From Uliginosibacterium gangwonense (GTDB taxonomy: Bacteria; Pseudomonadota; Gammaproteobacteria; Burkholderiales; Rhodocyclaceae): a DNA stretch of 64,000 nucleotides. The stretch lies in the NCBI GenBank assembly GCA_005239635.1, contig SBBQ01000040.1, positions 47,304 through 111,303 of the forward strand, in the 5' to 3' direction. Shown in pieces: positions 47,147-59,863 of the stretch. The stretch's first letter is position 1. Each line of letters begins with the position of its first letter. The notes under the pieces were generated by a model. That model did no database searches. It was not told the origin of the DNA and was given only the letters and a program-made list of their open reading frames with translations. Position numbers and translations under genes: made by a program.

Positions 47147-48202
47147 ATGGCATTGGCAAAACTGGCCGCTGCAATTGAAAGCCGCTGGGATCGTGTTGGC
47201 TTGGCCAATATTCTGCTTTTGCCAATTGGCGTACTGTTTCAAGTCATCGCCTCTATTCGACGCACTGCGTATTCGTTAGGGCTGTTGCAATCGCACCGTT
47301 TGCCGGTGCCAGTTGTGGTGGTTGGCAATATCACCGCAGGTGGCTCCGGCAAAACGCCCGTGGTTTTGTTGCTAGCGGAACAGCTCTGCGCAGCAGGTTT
47401 TCGGCCCGGCATTATGAGCCGAGGCTATGGCGGTTCACACAGCGCTCCCAAAGAAGTGCTACCCACCAGTTTGGCGACAACATGTGGGGACGAACCGCTG
47501 TTAATGGCGCGGCGCGCATTGTGCCCGGTATGGGTGGGGCGCGATCGTGTCGCGGTCGGCAAAGCGCTGTTAGAGCGGCACCCGCAAGTCAATGTTCTAA
47601 TTTGTGATGATGGTTTGCAGCATTATCGCTTGCAGCGTGATATTGAGCTGGTAGTGCTAGATCGACGTGGGCTGCGCAATGGATTGCCGTTGCCGGCCGG
47701 TCCGTTGCGAGAACCCGCGAGCCGGCTTAGTCGTGTACAGGCGATCTTGGCAAATGAGGGCGCAACTGCACAGGCATTGCACCGCCAAGTTGCGGGGGTG
47801 CCATGGTTTGATTTGCGCATGCAGCCGAAGCAATGGCACAAAGTGATGGCAACTGCCGCAGATGTACCTCGGGCCGCAACGGACGTGGCTCAGTGGAACG
47901 ACTGCGCAATTGATGCAATTGCAGGGATCGGCGAGCCTGAGCGCTTTTTTGAAGCCGTGCGAAGCCTCGGTTTAGAGCCATTGTGCACTGCGTTTCCAGA
48001 TCATCATGTGTTTGAAGCAAAAGATTTTTCAGCTTTACGAGGCGAAGTCTTGCTGATGACGGAAAAGGACGCGGTAAAATGCACCTCTATTGCACCGGCC
48101 AAAGCGTGGTATTTGTCGATTGAAGCCACTGTGAATCCTGATTTGGTGCGTACTGTTATAAGACCGTTGTTGGAGAATGCGCATGGATCCGCGCCTGCTT
48201 GA
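47147..48202 (+). CDS. lpxK: Tetraacyldisaccharide 4'-kinase
   Basis: LpxK phosphorylates the 4' position of lipid A disaccharide at the inner membrane. The 351-residue protein has an N-terminal amphipathic or membrane segment ([23 protein letters not shown]), the P-loop [21 protein letters not shown], and [42 protein letters not shown] and MTEKDAVKC. It overlaps the Trm112 gene by 20 bases. Octamers lie at 47152 (start codon region) and 47219. Confidence 0.95.
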   Translation: MALAKLAAAIESRWDRVGLANILLLPIGVLFQVIASIRRTAYSLGLLQSHRLPVPVVVVGNITAGGSGKTPVVLLLAEQLCAAGFRPGIMSRGYGGSHSAPKEVLPTSLATTCGDEPLLMARRALCPVWVGRDRVAVGKALLERHPQVNVLICDDGLQHYRLQRDIELVVLDRRGLRNGLPLPAGPLREPASRLSRVQAILANEGATAQALHRQVAGVPWFDLRMQPKQWHKVMATAADVPRAATDVAQWNDCAIDAIAGIGEPERFFEAVRSLGLEPLCTAFPDHHVFEAKDFSALRGEVLLMTEKDAVKCTSIAPAKAWYLSIEATVNPDLVRTVIRPLLENAHGSAPA

Positions 48203-48371
48203 GATTTTGGTATGCCCCGTTAGCAAGGCGCCGCTTGTCTATCAGCGTGATAAACAAGAGTTGCAATGCAAGGCCAGCCGACTTGCGTACCCTGTGCGAG
48301 ATGGTATTCCTGTTATGCTGGAAGAAGAGGCGCGCACACTCTCAGATGAAGAGTGCGAAGCACTCAAATAA
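48183..48371 (+). CDS. Trm112/YcaR-family protein
   Basis: The 62-residue product [51 protein letters not shown] is a Trm112/YcaR protein (UPF0434). It retains CPVSK and one more Cys, and the family core [12 protein letters not shown]. Bacterial homologues sit between lpxK and kdsB as here; eukaryotic relatives activate methyltransferases. The start overlaps the end of lpxK. Confidence 0.92.
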   Translation: MDPRLLEILVCPVSKAPLVYQRDKQELQCKASRLAYPVRDGIPVMLEEEARTLSDEECEALK

Positions 48372-48494
48372 TTTCACACATGTTTTAAGTTCGGCGAGCG
48401 ATTGTTTTAGGCACCCGCATGCAGTCGTTGTCAGCATGACGATACAGTCCGATACAGTCGTCTTCTTATTAACCACTTCGATTCGGCCCCATCC

Positions 48495-49274
48495 ATGAGC
48501 TTTTACGTTGTCGTTCCTGCACGCTACGCTTCTTCAAGACTACCCGGCAAGGTGCTTGCTGATTTGTGTGGCAAACCCATGGTGGTGCGCGTTGTGCGCC
48601 GTGCCAAAGGCTCTTTGGCGCGCGAGGTCATTGTGGCTACAGACCACATGATGATTGCCGATGCCGTGAAAAAATTTGGTCACACGACGGTGATGACGCG
48701 CAATGACCATGCTTCAGGCACGGATCGAATTGTCGAAGTTGCCGAGAAATTGAAGTGGGCTGACGATGAAATCGTGGTTAACGTGCAGGGCGACGAGCCA
48801 ATGATTGATCCTAAGTTGATTGATCGTGTCGCTGCGGCGTTAATTGAACATCCGGAGGCGGATATTGCAACCGCCAGTCATGCCATTCGTGATGCCGAAG
48901 AGTTGTTTAACCCGAGTGCCGTGAAGGTGGTAACCGATGCCGAAGGACGGGCCATGTTGTTCTCGCGCGCCCCGATTCCGTATGCGCGTGATGCATTTGC
49001 GCAAAGCAAAGATGTGCTACCGGAGAACTATCCAGCTCAACGCCACATCGGTTTATATGCCTATCGTGTGGGCTTCTTGAAGCGTTATGCTTCATTGGCG
49101 CCTTCACCTTTGGAGCAGGTTGAACAGCTGGAACAGCTGCGGGCAATGTGGCACGGTTGTGAAATTCGTGTGGTGAAAGACGTAGCACCGCCTGCATCCG
49201 GTGTCGATACACCAGAAGATCTGGATCGTATGCGCCGTTACTTCAATTCCCAGATGGTGCGCGGTCTGCTTTAA
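48495..49274 (+). CDS. kdsB: 3-deoxy-manno-octulosonate cytidylyltransferase
   Basis: KdsB couples CTP and KDO to CMP-KDO for lipopolysaccharide synthesis. The 259-residue enzyme has [94 protein letters not shown] and [12 protein letters not shown]. It lies 123 bases after the Trm112 gene and likely has its own promoter. Confidence 0.97.
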   Translation: MSFYVVVPARYASSRLPGKVLADLCGKPMVVRVVRRAKGSLAREVIVATDHMMIADAVKKFGHTTVMTRNDHASGTDRIVEVAEKLKWADDEIVVNVQGDEPMIDPKLIDRVAAALIEHPEADIATASHAIRDAEELFNPSAVKVVTDAEGRAMLFSRAPIPYARDAFAQSKDVLPENYPAQRHIGLYAYRVGFLKRYASLAPSPLEQVEQLEQLRAMWHGCEIRVVKDVAPPASGVDTPEDLDRMRRYFNSQMVRGLL

Positions 49275-49404
49275 TCGCTCCGCAGGTTGGTGATTCGTTA
49301 CGCATGCGTTTTTGCGGTAAGTTTCACGACAGCTGATTGGCAAAAACTGATAACACAATAGTTTGATGCAATCTGTATTTCAGATTGTGTCGATCAAAAC
49401 ATAG

Positions 49405-50067
<663 letters not shown>

Positions 50068-50082
50068 CTGGGGAGAACGATC

Positions 50083-51348
50083 ATGGCCCGCAACGCCTTC
50101 TACGCGCAATCAGGAGGGGTAACGGCTGTGATCAATGCCAGTGCTAGCGGCGTCATTGAAACGTGGCGCCACTATGCGCAGCAGCGCCCAGACGAGATTG
50201 GCAAATTGTATGCTGGACGTTTTGGCATCTTGGGTGCGCTCACCGAAGAGCTGATTGATACCACGCACGAATCCGACGAGGCCATTGCCGCGCTAGCCCA
50301 CACGCCGGGCGCAGTGTTTGGCTCCTGCCGCTATAAGCTTTCTGACCCCGCAAAAGATCGCTCGCAATACGAACGTCTCATTGAGGTGTTTCGTGCGCAC
50401 GATATCGGTTATTTCTTCTACAACGGCGGCAATGATTCCATGGACACCGCGCTGAAGGTGTCTGAAATTGCAGCTGAAATGAATTACCCCATTCATTGCA
50501 TCGGCATTCCAAAAACGATTGACAACGATTTAGTGGAGACGGATTGCTGCCCGGGCTTTGGCTCCGCAGCCAAGTACGTTGCCGTTGCCATGCGCGAAGC
50601 AATGCGCGATGTTGAAGCGATGGCCGGTACATCGACACGCGTGTTTGTGATGGAGGTGATGGGGCGGCATGTGGGCTGGCTCACTGCCGCTGCATCTTTG
50701 GCTGCCGAAGCAGGCGGACCGCCGATTTTGTTGCTGCTGCCCGAAGTGCCGTTTAATGAACGTGCATTTATTGATCGGGTGTCTGCGTGCGTTACCAAAC
50801 ATGAATGTTGCCTAATCGCGGTGTCTGAGGGCTTGCGTGATGGAAATGACCGCTTGCTTGGCGACACTGGACATTTAGATGCATTTGGCCACGCACAATT
50901 GGGTGGTATTGGCGCGCGTATTGCAGAGCTTGTGCGCGGTTTGTTGGGTTATAAAGTGCATTGGGCCTTGCCAGATTATTTACAACGTAGTGCCCGCCAT
51001 TTGGCCTCTACGACGGATTTTCTTCATGCCCAGGGTGTTGGTCGCAGCGCGGTTGAAATGGCCATGCAAGGCAAGAGCGGTATCATGATGACGGTTGTTC
51101 GGCATGCTGAGCATCCGTATTCATGGGAGATTGGTACGGCCCCATTGCAAGCCGTTGCCAATCGAGAGAAGATGTTACCCAGAGAGTTCATTTCCGATGA
51201 CGGGTTTGGCGTGAGCGAGGCGTGTAAACGTTATTTAATGCCACTGTTGGATGGAGAGGAATACCCGCCGTATCGGAATGGGTTGCCAGACTATGTTCGT
51301 TTTAAGAACGTGATGGTTGAACCCAAGCTGTCCCCCTTTGTGCCGTGA
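50083..51348 (+). CDS. pfp: Pyrophosphate-type 6-phosphofructokinase
   Basis: This 421-residue phosphofructokinase probably uses pyrophosphate. Residues 115-119 read GGNDS, where ATP enzymes have GGDGS; the Asp at 118 blocks the ATP alpha-phosphate in PPi enzymes. Residues 143-149 read PKTIDND, with the PPi-enzyme Lys at 144 in place of Gly in ATP-PFK. Also present are MGRHVGWLTAAASLA and LGGIGARIAELV. PPi-PFK is reversible, so it can serve glycolysis or gluconeogenesis. It lies 16 bases after adk and upstream of the pyrophosphatase pump. Known PPi-PFKs with these residues support the call; kinetics are inference. Confidence 0.9.
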   Translation: MARNAFYAQSGGVTAVINASASGVIETWRHYAQQRPDEIGKLYAGRFGILGALTEELIDTTHESDEAIAALAHTPGAVFGSCRYKLSDPAKDRSQYERLIEVFRAHDIGYFFYNGGNDSMDTALKVSEIAAEMNYPIHCIGIPKTIDNDLVETDCCPGFGSAAKYVAVAMREAMRDVEAMAGTSTRVFVMEVMGRHVGWLTAAASLAAEAGGPPILLLLPEVPFNERAFIDRVSACVTKHECCLIAVSEGLRDGNDRLLGDTGHLDAFGHAQLGGIGARIAELVRGLLGYKVHWALPDYLQRSARHLASTTDFLHAQGVGRSAVEMAMQGKSGIMMTVVRHAEHPYSWEIGTAPLQAVANREKMLPREFISDDGFGVSEACKRYLMPLLDGEEYPPYRNGLPDYVRFKNVMVEPKLSPFVP

Positions 51349-51711
51349 TGTGCCCGGCTGTTACTGCGTTAAGTTACTGCGTTAAATTAACAAAGTTGCG
51401 ATCGGGTTTGTGCGTTGTTCGGTCACCTTCTGTTTCGTTGTTCTACCTAATTTGATCTGATTGTTGATTCTGTTGCTGGTGAGTGATTTGCCTGTCTGAC
51501 GTTGCATATCGGGTTTGCGGTTTAAGTTCGATACATGGCTTGCATTTTGTGCAGGTTGCGCGGGGCTAACTACCGAAAGCAGGTCGTTCTGGGGTGGTTT
51601 CCTCGCAGTGTGTGGTTGCACGTGAGTGTTGCTCGTGTATCAGCTATGTCGTCCAGTTTATCGGATGCGCATGGTTGATGAATGGTGCAAAAAAACGACT
51701 GGGAGGAAGTG
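51349..51711. other. Gap between pfp and hppA
   Basis: No gene is supported in this 363-base stretch. It contains a 13-bp tandem repeat, GTTACTGCGTTAA twice at 51360-51385. The hppA promoter should lie here. I saw no terminator hairpin for adk-pfp, so some read-through into hppA is possible. Confidence 0.4.
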
Positions 51712-54135
51712 ATGTCTGCAGAAATAATGTTGGCACTGGGCTGCGCCTTGCTTGCCATCGCCTACGGCATTGTCTCGAGTTCTTGGATCTTAGCGCTACC
51801 GACCGGTAACGATCGTATGCGCGAAATATCGCTGGCTATTCAGCAAGGGGCTAGCGCTTATCTGGCACGTCAATATCGCACGATTGGCATCATTGGCGCT
51901 GTCATGGCCGTCATCATCTTGCTTACGCTTGGCAAGCTCACAGCATTTGGGTTTGTCGTGGGTGCGGTGCTCTCTGGCGCCGCGGGTTTTATTGGTATGA
52001 ACATCAATGTACGTGCCAATGTACGTACAGCCGAGGCTGCACGCAAAGGTGTGAATGAAGCACTGAGCGTAGCGTTCCGCGGTGGTGCAATTACCGGCTT
52101 GTTTGTTGTTGGCCTAGGTTTGCTCGGCGTGGCGGGTTTTTACCAGTTCGTACTCGGTGCTCGCGCTGAACATGGTGCGATGGAAGCGCTTGTTGGCTTG
52201 GCATTCGGTTCTTCACTCATCTCCATTTTTGCTCGTTTGGGTGGCGGAATTTTTACCAAGGGCGCAGATGTTGGCGCTGACTTGGTGGGTAAAGTAGAAG
52301 CCGGCATTCCAGAAGATGACCCACGCAACCCTGCGGTGATTGCCGATAACGTAGGCGATAACGTGGGCGACTGTGCGGGCATGGCCGCCGACTTGTTTGA
52401 GACCTATGCCGTTACCGTGATTGCGACCATGTTGTTGGGTGTACTGACGCTCAAAAGCATGGCTTCCGCAGCTGCGGTTTACCCCTTAGTGCTCGGTGGT
52501 GTTTCTATCGTGGCATCAGTGATTGGTTGTTTCTTCGTGCGCTATTCGGGCGAAGGAAAAATCATGACAGCGCTATACAAAGGCCTCGGAGTGGCAGCAA
52601 TTTTGTCGCTGATCGCGTTTTATCCAGTCACGCAGTGGATTATGGGTGGAGTGGCGAGTTCGTACCCAGAGCTGTCTGTAATGAAGCTGTGGGGGTCAGC
52701 TTTTATCGGTATTTTGCTTACCGGCGCTATGGTGGTGATTACTGAGTACTACACCGCGACGGAGTATCACCCGGTCCGCTATGTGGCCGAAGCATGTACC
52801 AAAGGTCATGCCACCAACATCATTGCGGGTCTTGCCGTATCTATGCGCTCAACGGCCTGGCCAGTGTTGGTGGTGTGTGTAGCTATCCTGGCTGCACATG
52901 CACTGGCGGGTTTATACGGTATTGCGATTGCCGCGACAGCGATGCTGTCTATGGCAGGTATCGTTGTGGCATTGGATGCGTATGGCCCAATTACTGACAA
53001 TGCCGGTGGCATCGCAGAAATGGCCGAGCTGCCGAAAGAAGTTCGCAATGTTACTGACCCACTTGATGCGGTGGGTAACACAACCAAAGCCGTGACGAAG
53101 GGTTACGCCATCGGTTCTGCAGGTTTGGCAGCATTGGTATTGTTTGCTGACTACACGCATGCACTGGAGGCAGCCGGCAAATTAGTATCGTTTGATTTGT
53201 CTGATCATTTGGTCATCGTGGGCCTATTTATTGGAGGCCTGATTCCCTACCTGTTTGGTGCTATGGCAATGGAGGCGGTGGGTCGGTGTGCTGGCGCGGT
53301 GGTTGAGGAGGTGCGACGTCAGTTTCGTGAGATCAAAGGCATTATGGATGGCAGCGGTAAGCCCGAATATGGCAAGGCTGTAGATATGTTGACGAGCGCC
53401 GCCATTAAAGAAATGATTGTTCCTTCCTTGCTACCCGTTGCGGTACCAATACTCGTTGGTTTGCTACTAGGCCCTAAAGCCTTGGGTGGTTTGTTAATGG
53501 GCACCATTGTGACCGGCCTTTTTGTGGCGATCTCAATGTGTACCGGCGGTGGTGCGTGGGATAACGCGAAGAAATATATTGAAGATGGTCATCACGGCGG
53601 TAAAGGGTCAGATGCTCACAAAGCAGCGGTGACGGGCGATACGGTCGGTGACCCATATAAAGATACGGCGGGCCCTGCGGTTAACCCGCTCATTAAGATT
53701 ATTAATATTGTGGCTTTATTGATGGTGCCGCTTTTGCCGGGTGGTGCGGTTGCTCCTACGCCGCATGCCGAGGCAGCACCAACTGCCGCCATGGTGGCGT
53801 CCGCTGCATTGCTAGTAGCTGCGCCAGCTCCGGCTAAGCTGTACTTTGCTTCTGGGTCCGCAGCCCTAGCTGCTGATGCAGCGCAGACCTTGGCCCCTGT
53901 AGTGGACTACGCCAAGACAAATGCAACAGTAAAACTCGCGGTTTCAGGGTTTCATGACGCCACGGGAAATCCTGAGCTCAATGTTGAATTGGCAAAAAAC
54001 CGTGCGAAGGCAGTGCGTGAGGCATTAGTTGATGCGGGAGCATCTGCAGACCAGGTGGTTATGAAAAAACCGCAAGTGACGAGTGGAGGCGCTAACGAAC
54101 AGGAGGCGCGTCGGGTTGAAGTGAGCATCGAATAA
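51712..54135 (+). CDS. hppA: K+-insensitive membrane pyrophosphatase fused to an OmpA-like domain
   Basis: This proton-pumping pyrophosphatase with about 16 membrane helices hydrolyses PPi and stores the energy as a proton gradient. PPi-site motifs are [49 protein letters not shown] and the C-terminal [20 protein letters not shown]. Lys459 in GNTTKA marks the K+-insensitive, H+-pumping class (K+-dependent enzymes have Ala). The pump ends near residue 685. It is followed by an Ala/Pro linker and an OmpA-like domain ([37 protein letters not shown]) to residue 807. In known M-PPases the C-terminus faces the periplasm, which would put this domain near peptidoglycan. ATG 51712 has GGGAGG upstream. 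Confidence 0.93.
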   Translation: MSAEIMLALGCALLAIAYGIVSSSWILALPTGNDRMREISLAIQQGASAYLARQYRTIGIIGAVMAVIILLTLGKLTAFGFVVGAVLSGAAGFIGMNINVRANVRTAEAARKGVNEALSVAFRGGAITGLFVVGLGLLGVAGFYQFVLGARAEHGAMEALVGLAFGSSLISIFARLGGGIFTKGADVGADLVGKVEAGIPEDDPRNPAVIADNVGDNVGDCAGMAADLFETYAVTVIATMLLGVLTLKSMASAAAVYPLVLGGVSIVASVIGCFFVRYSGEGKIMTALYKGLGVAAILSLIAFYPVTQWIMGGVASSYPELSVMKLWGSAFIGILLTGAMVVITEYYTATEYHPVRYVAEACTKGHATNIIAGLAVSMRSTAWPVLVVCVAILAAHALAGLYGIAIAATAMLSMAGIVVALDAYGPITDNAGGIAEMAELPKEVRNVTDPLDAVGNTTKAVTKGYAIGSAGLAALVLFADYTHALEAAGKLVSFDLSDHLVIVGLFIGGLIPYLFGAMAMEAVGRCAGAVVEEVRRQFREIKGIMDGSGKPEYGKAVDMLTSAAIKEMIVPSLLPVAVPILVGLLLGPKALGGLLMGTIVTGLFVAISMCTGGGAWDNAKKYIEDGHHGGKGSDAHKAAVTGDTVGDPYKDTAGPAVNPLIKIINIVALLMVPLLPGGAVAPTPHAEAAPTAAMVASAALLVAAPAPAKLYFASGSAALAADAAQTLAPVVDYAKTNATVKLAVSGFHDATGNPELNVELAKNRAKAVREALVDAGASADQVVMKKPQVTSGGANEQEARRVEVSIE

Positions 54136-54231
54136 GCCGAGGATCTGAGAGAGGCCGTGTCCTCAGCTAAAAGTTAGTAAAGTTGCGGTGGTCTATGAAA
54201 TAGATTTTTTGCTTTGATAGGCGGTTTTTCA

Positions 54232-54256
54232 GGGCGGCGGATGCCGCCCTTTTTTA
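54232..54256 (+). terminator. Rho-independent terminator after hppA
   Basis: GGGCGGC, loop GGAT, GCCGCCC, then a T6 run. Good plus-strand terminator 97 bases after the hppA stop. Confidence 0.9.
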
Positions 54257-54656
54257 TTTCATGCACATGACCATTGTGGGCCATTGTGTTGCTACTGGCA
54301 CAGCCTAAGCACCTTAACTACATACACAGACGATGAACTTTCTTGATCATGCATCAGTATAAATTCGGTGTAGAGATTTGAAGTGGTTTGAAGAATATTG
54401 CCTTAGAAGACTGTAAGTCTTCATGTTTTTGCCAAGAAGAAAAATGTCACTTGTCATGAATTCGGGTTTTATGTGACGAAAGTGATAAGAATTCACGATT
54501 TTTGCGATTAAATTGAGAAATGCCGAGGTAAATACGGGCATTTGTCGCGGGATTGAAGGCTAACTTCCGCTAAGATGCGATGCCATAAAGCTTTGTAGCC
54601 GTTTTTTTGGCATATTCGGTGCTGATTTGCTGCAAGGTTCGCTGGATTCAGAAAAA
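54257..54656. other. Gap upstream of the hybrid sensor kinase
   Basis: Together with the terminator region, about 520 bases separate hppA and the kinase. There is no supported gene. A 7-bp inverted repeat, GAAGACT/AGTCTTC, lies at 54406-54422. It probably carries the kinase promoter. Confidence 0.35.
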
Positions 54657-57497
54657 ATGGCTCGAACTCGCTTCTCTGACTTGTCGATTACACGGAAACT
54701 GCGACACACGGTTCGGCTCGCGCTCGTCCTCGGTTTTGCACTCGTGTTGTTAGGCGTACTGGTATCGAATTTGGGCCAGTTGCGCTCGAGTATCTCGACC
54801 CGCGTTGCTTTGTTAGGTAAGACTGTTGAATTGCATGTGGCGACACAAGGTGAAGCACACGCTCGTCCTGTGCAAGAGTCGCTCGACTACATTGCCAATG
54901 ATTCGCTTATTTTGGCGAGTGCCTACTACGATCAGAACGGCAAGCTTCAGGCATTGAGTAACCCTGAGCATCTGCCTGAAGAACGCTTGTCGCTGAGCAA
55001 TTCTGATACCGCCAATTTTCCGCTGTCGATTGCTGCACTTTCTCAAAGTGATGCAGTCGTACGGTTGCCTATTGATACACATAAGGGCCGTGCAACATTA
55101 TTGCTGGCCGTCAATGTTCATGCCGCATGGGCAGAGCTGGGTGGTGAGTTTTTAAGTTTGGCCATCGCGACCTTATTGGGCTTTGTGTTGGCCAGTTGGT
55201 TAGCGTGGCGCTTGGGTAGTGCCATTACTCAGCCAATTGAAAAGCTCGCGATGACAGCTGATGAAATTAGTCGTCGACAAGACTATTCATTGCGTGTGAG
55301 CCCGGCAGGCCGAGATGAGGTTGGATTGCTGGTCGATCGCTTTAATGACATGTTGTCGCAAGTTGAAGGTCGCGATCGACGTTTAAATGCATATCGAGAA
55401 GAGCTTGAGCTGCAAGTTTCTCGTCGTACGCGCGAACTGCTTCAGGCAAAAGATCAAGCTGAACAAGCCAGCGTGGCCAAGAGCCAGTTTCTGGCCAACA
55501 TGAGTCATGAAATTCGGACGCCGATGAATGGTGTGCTGGGCATGACGGAGTTGTTGCTCGGTACTCAATTGAGTGAGGAGCAGCATCGTTATGCAGATTC
55601 CGCGCGTAGTTCTGCGGGGACATTGCTGTCGATCATCAATGACATTCTCGACTTCTCAAAAATTGAGGCGGGTCGTCTTGAGCTTGAGTCAATTGAGTTT
55701 GATATCGAAACGCTGGTTGATGATGTGCTCGCGCTCTTTGCAGAGTCGGCTCAACGACGCCAAATTGAATTGTTGTCGTGGGTGGCTCCTGATGTGCCTC
55801 GTCACCTAGTGGGTGACCCATTACGGGTTCGTCAGATCTTGGCTAACTACGTTAACAACGCCATTAAATTTACGGACAAGGGCTATGTGCTCGTAGAAAT
55901 TGGCTTGGCGAACAATATGCAGCACCGCCGTCCGTTGGGCGAGTTGCCGCTAGCGAATCCAGTTACAACGTTGCCGCCTCAGGGTGAGCAGATCGAACTG
56001 ATTATGGCGGTATCTGATACCGGCATTGGCATCGAATCTCATAAGTTGCCAAGACTGTTTGATTCGTTCACGCAAGCGGACGGCTCAACGACACGCAAAT
56101 ATGGCGGCACAGGATTGGGTTTGGCCATTGCGCGCCAGCTGTCGCGTCTAATGGGGGGCGAAGTTGGGGTGATGAGTGAACCCGGTCGCGGTTCACGCTT
56201 TTGGGCAGCGGCAAGGTTGCAAGCCGCAGCAGAAGAATCGACGGATCGTATCGATAAGCGCTCACTCTTGATTGCAACCTCAGCGCTACTGCGAACAGCA
56301 GATATGTCGCGCCTACGTAGGCTGCTCGATCGTGCGGATATGGCAGGTGATGCAATTTCTGCTGAGGCACGTTTGGCCTTTTTGAAAGGCCGCGGAGAGT
56401 CTTACGACTGGACGCTGGTGGATTGCGAGTTGCATCCTGACCCTGCGATTGAACTCGTGGCGCATTTACACCAACAGTTTGGTAGTACGCTTGGAAAGAT
56501 CGTATTGCTAGCAACGCCTGGTGTGAGTATGCCGGAGGCGCCACCCGATATGCCATGGGTGGTGTTGCGTCGACCACTGCGTCGTCAAGATCTGTTGCGC
56601 CTAGATCGCCCTAGTATTGAAGATGAGGCACATATTACGCGTCCCTCGCGTTTGGATGGCGTGAAGGGCCGCGTACTGGTGGTAGAAGACAATGCGGTCA
56701 ACCTCGCTGTGGTGGTCAGTCAGCTACAAAAAGCCGGGCTGGCATTGGAGACTGCAGTGAATGGTGAAGAAGCCGTGGCGGCCTTCGAGCGTAATGGCTT
56801 TGATCTGGTGTTGATGGATTGCCATATGCCCGTGATGGATGGTTACGCAGCAACACGCATTATTCGCTCGATAGAGTCCACGCGGGGTACGCATGTACCG
56901 GTAGTGGCCCTCACAGCAAATGTGTCAGAGCAAAACCGCAAGGCCTGTCGTGAGTGCGGTATGGACGATATGGTTGGCAAACCATTTTCAGGCGATGTGC
57001 TACGCGCTGTGCTTGAGCGCTGGTTACCGCGCCAGCCGGTGTTTGATACGACTACCTGCGACAATTCGCTAGAAACAGTAGTTGAGGTAAAATCGGAAGC
57101 AACAGTGATGCGCGCTACTTCAGCCGCGCATTTGCCAATCGAAATGGGTACGCTGAATCTTCTGCGAGAAGTCGATGATCCAGAACACCCGGGTGCCTTT
57201 GCGGCGATTCTTGAAACCTATTTGAGCGATTCGCCCAACACGATTGCGCGAATGGAACGCGCATTAATTGCGCAAGATTTTTCGACCCTGCGAGTCGCGG
57301 CACATACGTTAAAGGGTTCCAGCTCTAACATGGGTGCAGCACAGTTGGCGGCGTATTGCCGCGACATGGAGCACGCCGCGCGCAATAACGATGTGGCTGC
57401 GTGCACAACCATGATGGCGATTGTTAAATCGTCTCATCAGGCAGCGTGCAATGCGCTGCGAGTTGTGCTGGCGACAGCGCCGCGATCGGCAGATTGA
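54657..57497 (+). CDS. BarA-like hybrid sensor histidine kinase
   Basis: This is a 946-residue inner-membrane hybrid kinase. Domains in order: TM helix (about 20-42), periplasmic sensor (to about 160), second TM, HAMP (about 190-245), HisKA with phosphoacceptor His284 ([20 protein letters not shown]), HATPase ([32 protein letters not shown]), a degenerate first receiver (about 535-660), a second receiver with Asp721 ([15 protein letters not shown]), and an Hpt domain with His883 ([13 protein letters not shown]). This layout is that of BarA/GacS, which signal through UvrY/GacA to Csr small RNAs. The response regulator is not in the window. ATG 54657 was chosen over TTG 54627; octamers lie at 54892 and 57132. 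Confidence 0.9.
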   Translation: MARTRFSDLSITRKLRHTVRLALVLGFALVLLGVLVSNLGQLRSSISTRVALLGKTVELHVATQGEAHARPVQESLDYIANDSLILASAYYDQNGKLQALSNPEHLPEERLSLSNSDTANFPLSIAALSQSDAVVRLPIDTHKGRATLLLAVNVHAAWAELGGEFLSLAIATLLGFVLASWLAWRLGSAITQPIEKLAMTADEISRRQDYSLRVSPAGRDEVGLLVDRFNDMLSQVEGRDRRLNAYREELELQVSRRTRELLQAKDQAEQASVAKSQFLANMSHEIRTPMNGVLGMTELLLGTQLSEEQHRYADSARSSAGTLLSIINDILDFSKIEAGRLELESIEFDIETLVDDVLALFAESAQRRQIELLSWVAPDVPRHLVGDPLRVRQILANYVNNAIKFTDKGYVLVEIGLANNMQHRRPLGELPLANPVTTLPPQGEQIELIMAVSDTGIGIESHKLPRLFDSFTQADGSTTRKYGGTGLGLAIARQLSRLMGGEVGVMSEPGRGSRFWAAARLQAAAEESTDRIDKRSLLIATSALLRTADMSRLRRLLDRADMAGDAISAEARLAFLKGRGESYDWTLVDCELHPDPAIELVAHLHQQFGSTLGKIVLLATPGVSMPEAPPDMPWVVLRRPLRRQDLLRLDRPSIEDEAHITRPSRLDGVKGRVLVVEDNAVNLAVVVSQLQKAGLALETAVNGEEAVAAFERNGFDLVLMDCHMPVMDGYAATRIIRSIESTRGTHVPVVALTANVSEQNRKACRECGMDDMVGKPFSGDVLRAVLERWLPRQPVFDTTTCDNSLETVVEVKSEATVMRATSAAHLPIEMGTLNLLREVDDPEHPGAFAAILETYLSDSPNTIARMERALIAQDFSTLRVAAHTLKGSSSNMGAAQLAAYCRDMEHAARNNDVAACTTMMAIVKSSHQAACNALRVVLATAPRSAD

Positions 57498-57610
57498 TCT
57501 CGTGCGTACAACGTACGATATTTAATTTTCCTGAGCCCTAGCGCATTTAGTTAGCACGCGATTTATTGCAGCTGTTGCACTCATATTGGCAAACGCGCTA
57601 TCGCATGCGC

Positions 57611-59149
57611 TTAAACGCTAACAGTACGTTTGAAATCTCGCAGCCTAAAGCCCAATAAAAATAGCGTCAGAAAGTACGTTGATGCGCCAAGTGCAACGAG
57701 CATACAAAGGCGTAGCAGACGGTCGTGTGCTGTAGCGTGTAGCCAGAAATCTTGGCTGCCCATGCACAGCCAAAGTGCGACCCCCATTGCTAACACACCA
57801 GCGGTTAGCCTTAGCATAAAACTCAGCCAACCTTTCGCAGCGTGATAACTACCGCTTTGTCGAATGCCGTGCCATAACAGCGCTGCATTTATGCACGAGG
57901 CTAGGCCTGTCGATAGAGCGAGCCCCGCATGTTGCAATGGACCAATAAAGGCTAGATTCATTAACTGCGTTACAGCAAGGGAAAACAGGCCGATTTTGAC
58001 GGGCGTGCGAATGTTTTGACGAGCATAAAATGCAGGCGCCAGAATTTTCACCAAAATCAGTCCGGTGAGTCCAAGGCTATAGGCCATGAGTGCTGTTCGT
58101 GTTTGCAGTACATCGCTTGCGCTAAACGCTCCGTGCATAAATAAAGTCGAAATCAGCGGGACCGCTAATACCGCCAGCGCCACCGCGGAGGGGAGTGTGA
58201 GTAGTAGCGTTAAACGCAAGCCCCAGTCGAGTAAGGACGAGAACTCTTCTGGCTTATCTTGTGCGTGAAGGCGAGACAGGCTCGGGAGCAAAATGGTGCC
58301 GAGTGCCGCGCCCAGTAGACCGGACGGAAACTCCATTAAACGGTCTGCGTAGTACAGCCAAGACACGCTGCCATGAGGCAAAAATGAAGCGAAGATGGTG
58401 TTAATGATCAGGCTGATTTGCGAGATCGAAACGCCCAGCATGGCCGGCAACATTAACTTCATGATGCGCTTAACGGCGGGGTCGCTTAGCGAAATTGAAA
58501 AGCGAGGCAACATGCCAATGCGAGATAGCGCGGGCAGTTGCAGACACAGCTGTAAAACGCCACCAATAAATACAGCCCAAGCTAATGCAAGCACGGGAGG
58601 GTTGAAGTAGGGCGCGGCAAACAGTGCCATGCCGATGAAGCTTAGGTTGAGTAATACCGGCGTAAACGCGGGTACAACAAACTTGCCCCACGTGTTGAGA
58701 ATGCCGCCTGCGAGCGCAACCAACGACATGAATAGGATGTACGGGAAAGTGATGCGCGTGAGCTCCACAGTGAGCGCAAACTTATCCGGTTCATTGGCAA
58801 AGCCGGGCGCAGTAACGTAAATAATGAGTGGTGTGGCAAAAATGCCCAAGATCGTTACCGCGGTGACAGCAAGTCCCAGCAGCGTTGCGACATGACTGAC
58901 GACTTGCAGCGTTTCATCATGGCTGCGTTGGTGTTTTTGCTCAGCCAGAATGGGCACAAAGGCCTGTGAAAAAGCGCCTTCTGCAAACATGCGGCGCAGC
59001 AGGTTGGGTAATCTAAATGCAACAAAAAATGCGTCGGTTGCTACGCCTGCCCCAAAAGCCCGTGCAATAACAAAGTCGCGTACAAAACCCAGTATGCGAG
59101 AGAGCAGGGTCATGCTGCTAACAGTGGCCAGCGCTTTGAGTAGATTCAT
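57611..59149 (-). CDS. murJ: Lipid II flippase MurJ
   Basis: MurJ moves lipid II across the inner membrane during peptidoglycan synthesis. The 512-residue protein has 14 helices and the family N-terminus [67 protein letters not shown], containing the essential Arg24/Asp39-type residues ([25 protein letters not shown]). It lies back to back with rpsT, as in many proteobacteria. An octamer lies inside at 58793 and one just beyond the stop at 57585. Confidence 0.97.
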   Translation of the reverse strand: MNLLKALATVSSMTLLSRILGFVRDFVIARAFGAGVATDAFFVAFRLPNLLRRMFAEGAFSQAFVPILAEQKHQRSHDETLQVVSHVATLLGLAVTAVTILGIFATPLIIYVTAPGFANEPDKFALTVELTRITFPYILFMSLVALAGGILNTWGKFVVPAFTPVLLNLSFIGMALFAAPYFNPPVLALAWAVFIGGVLQLCLQLPALSRIGMLPRFSISLSDPAVKRIMKLMLPAMLGVSISQISLIINTIFASFLPHGSVSWLYYADRLMEFPSGLLGAALGTILLPSLSRLHAQDKPEEFSSLLDWGLRLTLLLTLPSAVALAVLAVPLISTLFMHGAFSASDVLQTRTALMAYSLGLTGLILVKILAPAFYARQNIRTPVKIGLFSLAVTQLMNLAFIGPLQHAGLALSTGLASCINAALLWHGIRQSGSYHAAKGWLSFMLRLTAGVLAMGVALWLCMGSQDFWLHATAHDRLLRLCMLVALGASTYFLTLFLLGFRLRDFKRTVSV

Positions 59150-59427
59150 GATGTATGGGTTGGCTATCAGCCTTTAGAGCGCGCCCGAGTAAGTGGGTTG
59201 ATCGGTAGGCTGGGTGTGTCGCAGAGTCGCTATGTTAACCGCAAAGCGGGTGCTTCTGTACCGCAATGCGGTAGGGTGCTGACTGAGGTTTGAAGATATG
59301 AGGGTCTAGGCTCGGTATTGGAGTTGCAAAATCGGGCCTACAAAAGCACGCGTGGTTTGGGCTTGCCAATGGGGGGCTAAGCTGTTAAGATTGCGAGCTT
59401 TCCAAGTTCGGAATACGGAATATAGCC

Positions 59428-59700
59428 ATGGCCAACAGCGCCCAAGCCCGCAAACGCGCCCGTCAAGCAGTTAAGCAACGTGCGCACAATATGAGTCAGC
59501 GTTCAACCCTGCGTACCGCTATTAAGAGCGTACGTAAGGCGATTGGTGCTGGAGATGCCGCTGCTGCAGAAGCAGTGTTTCGTAAGGCACAAAGCGTTAT
59601 CGATAGCATCGCTGACAAGAAAATCATCCATAAGAACGCCGCCTCGCGCTACAAGAGCCGCTTGGTGAGCGCTATCAAGGGTATGTCTGCTGCCGCATAA
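59428..59700 (+). CDS. rpsT: 30S ribosomal protein S20
   Basis: The 90-residue product [43 protein letters not shown] with [21 protein letters not shown] is S20, a primary binder of 16S rRNA. It is transcribed divergently from murJ. An octamer at 59363 lies about 58 bases upstream of the start, near the probable promoter. Confidence 0.98.
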   Translation: MANSAQARKRARQAVKQRAHNMSQRSTLRTAIKSVRKAIGAGDAAAAEAVFRKAQSVIDSIADKKIIHKNAASRYKSRLVSAIKGMSAAA

Positions 59701-59863
59701 CGGATCAGCTGTAGCCTTGCCTGACTCGGCCAGCTCCGCAAGGAGTCTGGCCGTTGTTTTTTCGGGGCGAGGTTTTGATGTCGCGGGTGATGTCGCGGGT
59801 ATTGCCAAAACCAAGCGCGGTGAGACGTGTCGGAAACGGCTTCTGCTCAGGAAAACTCGGTTG

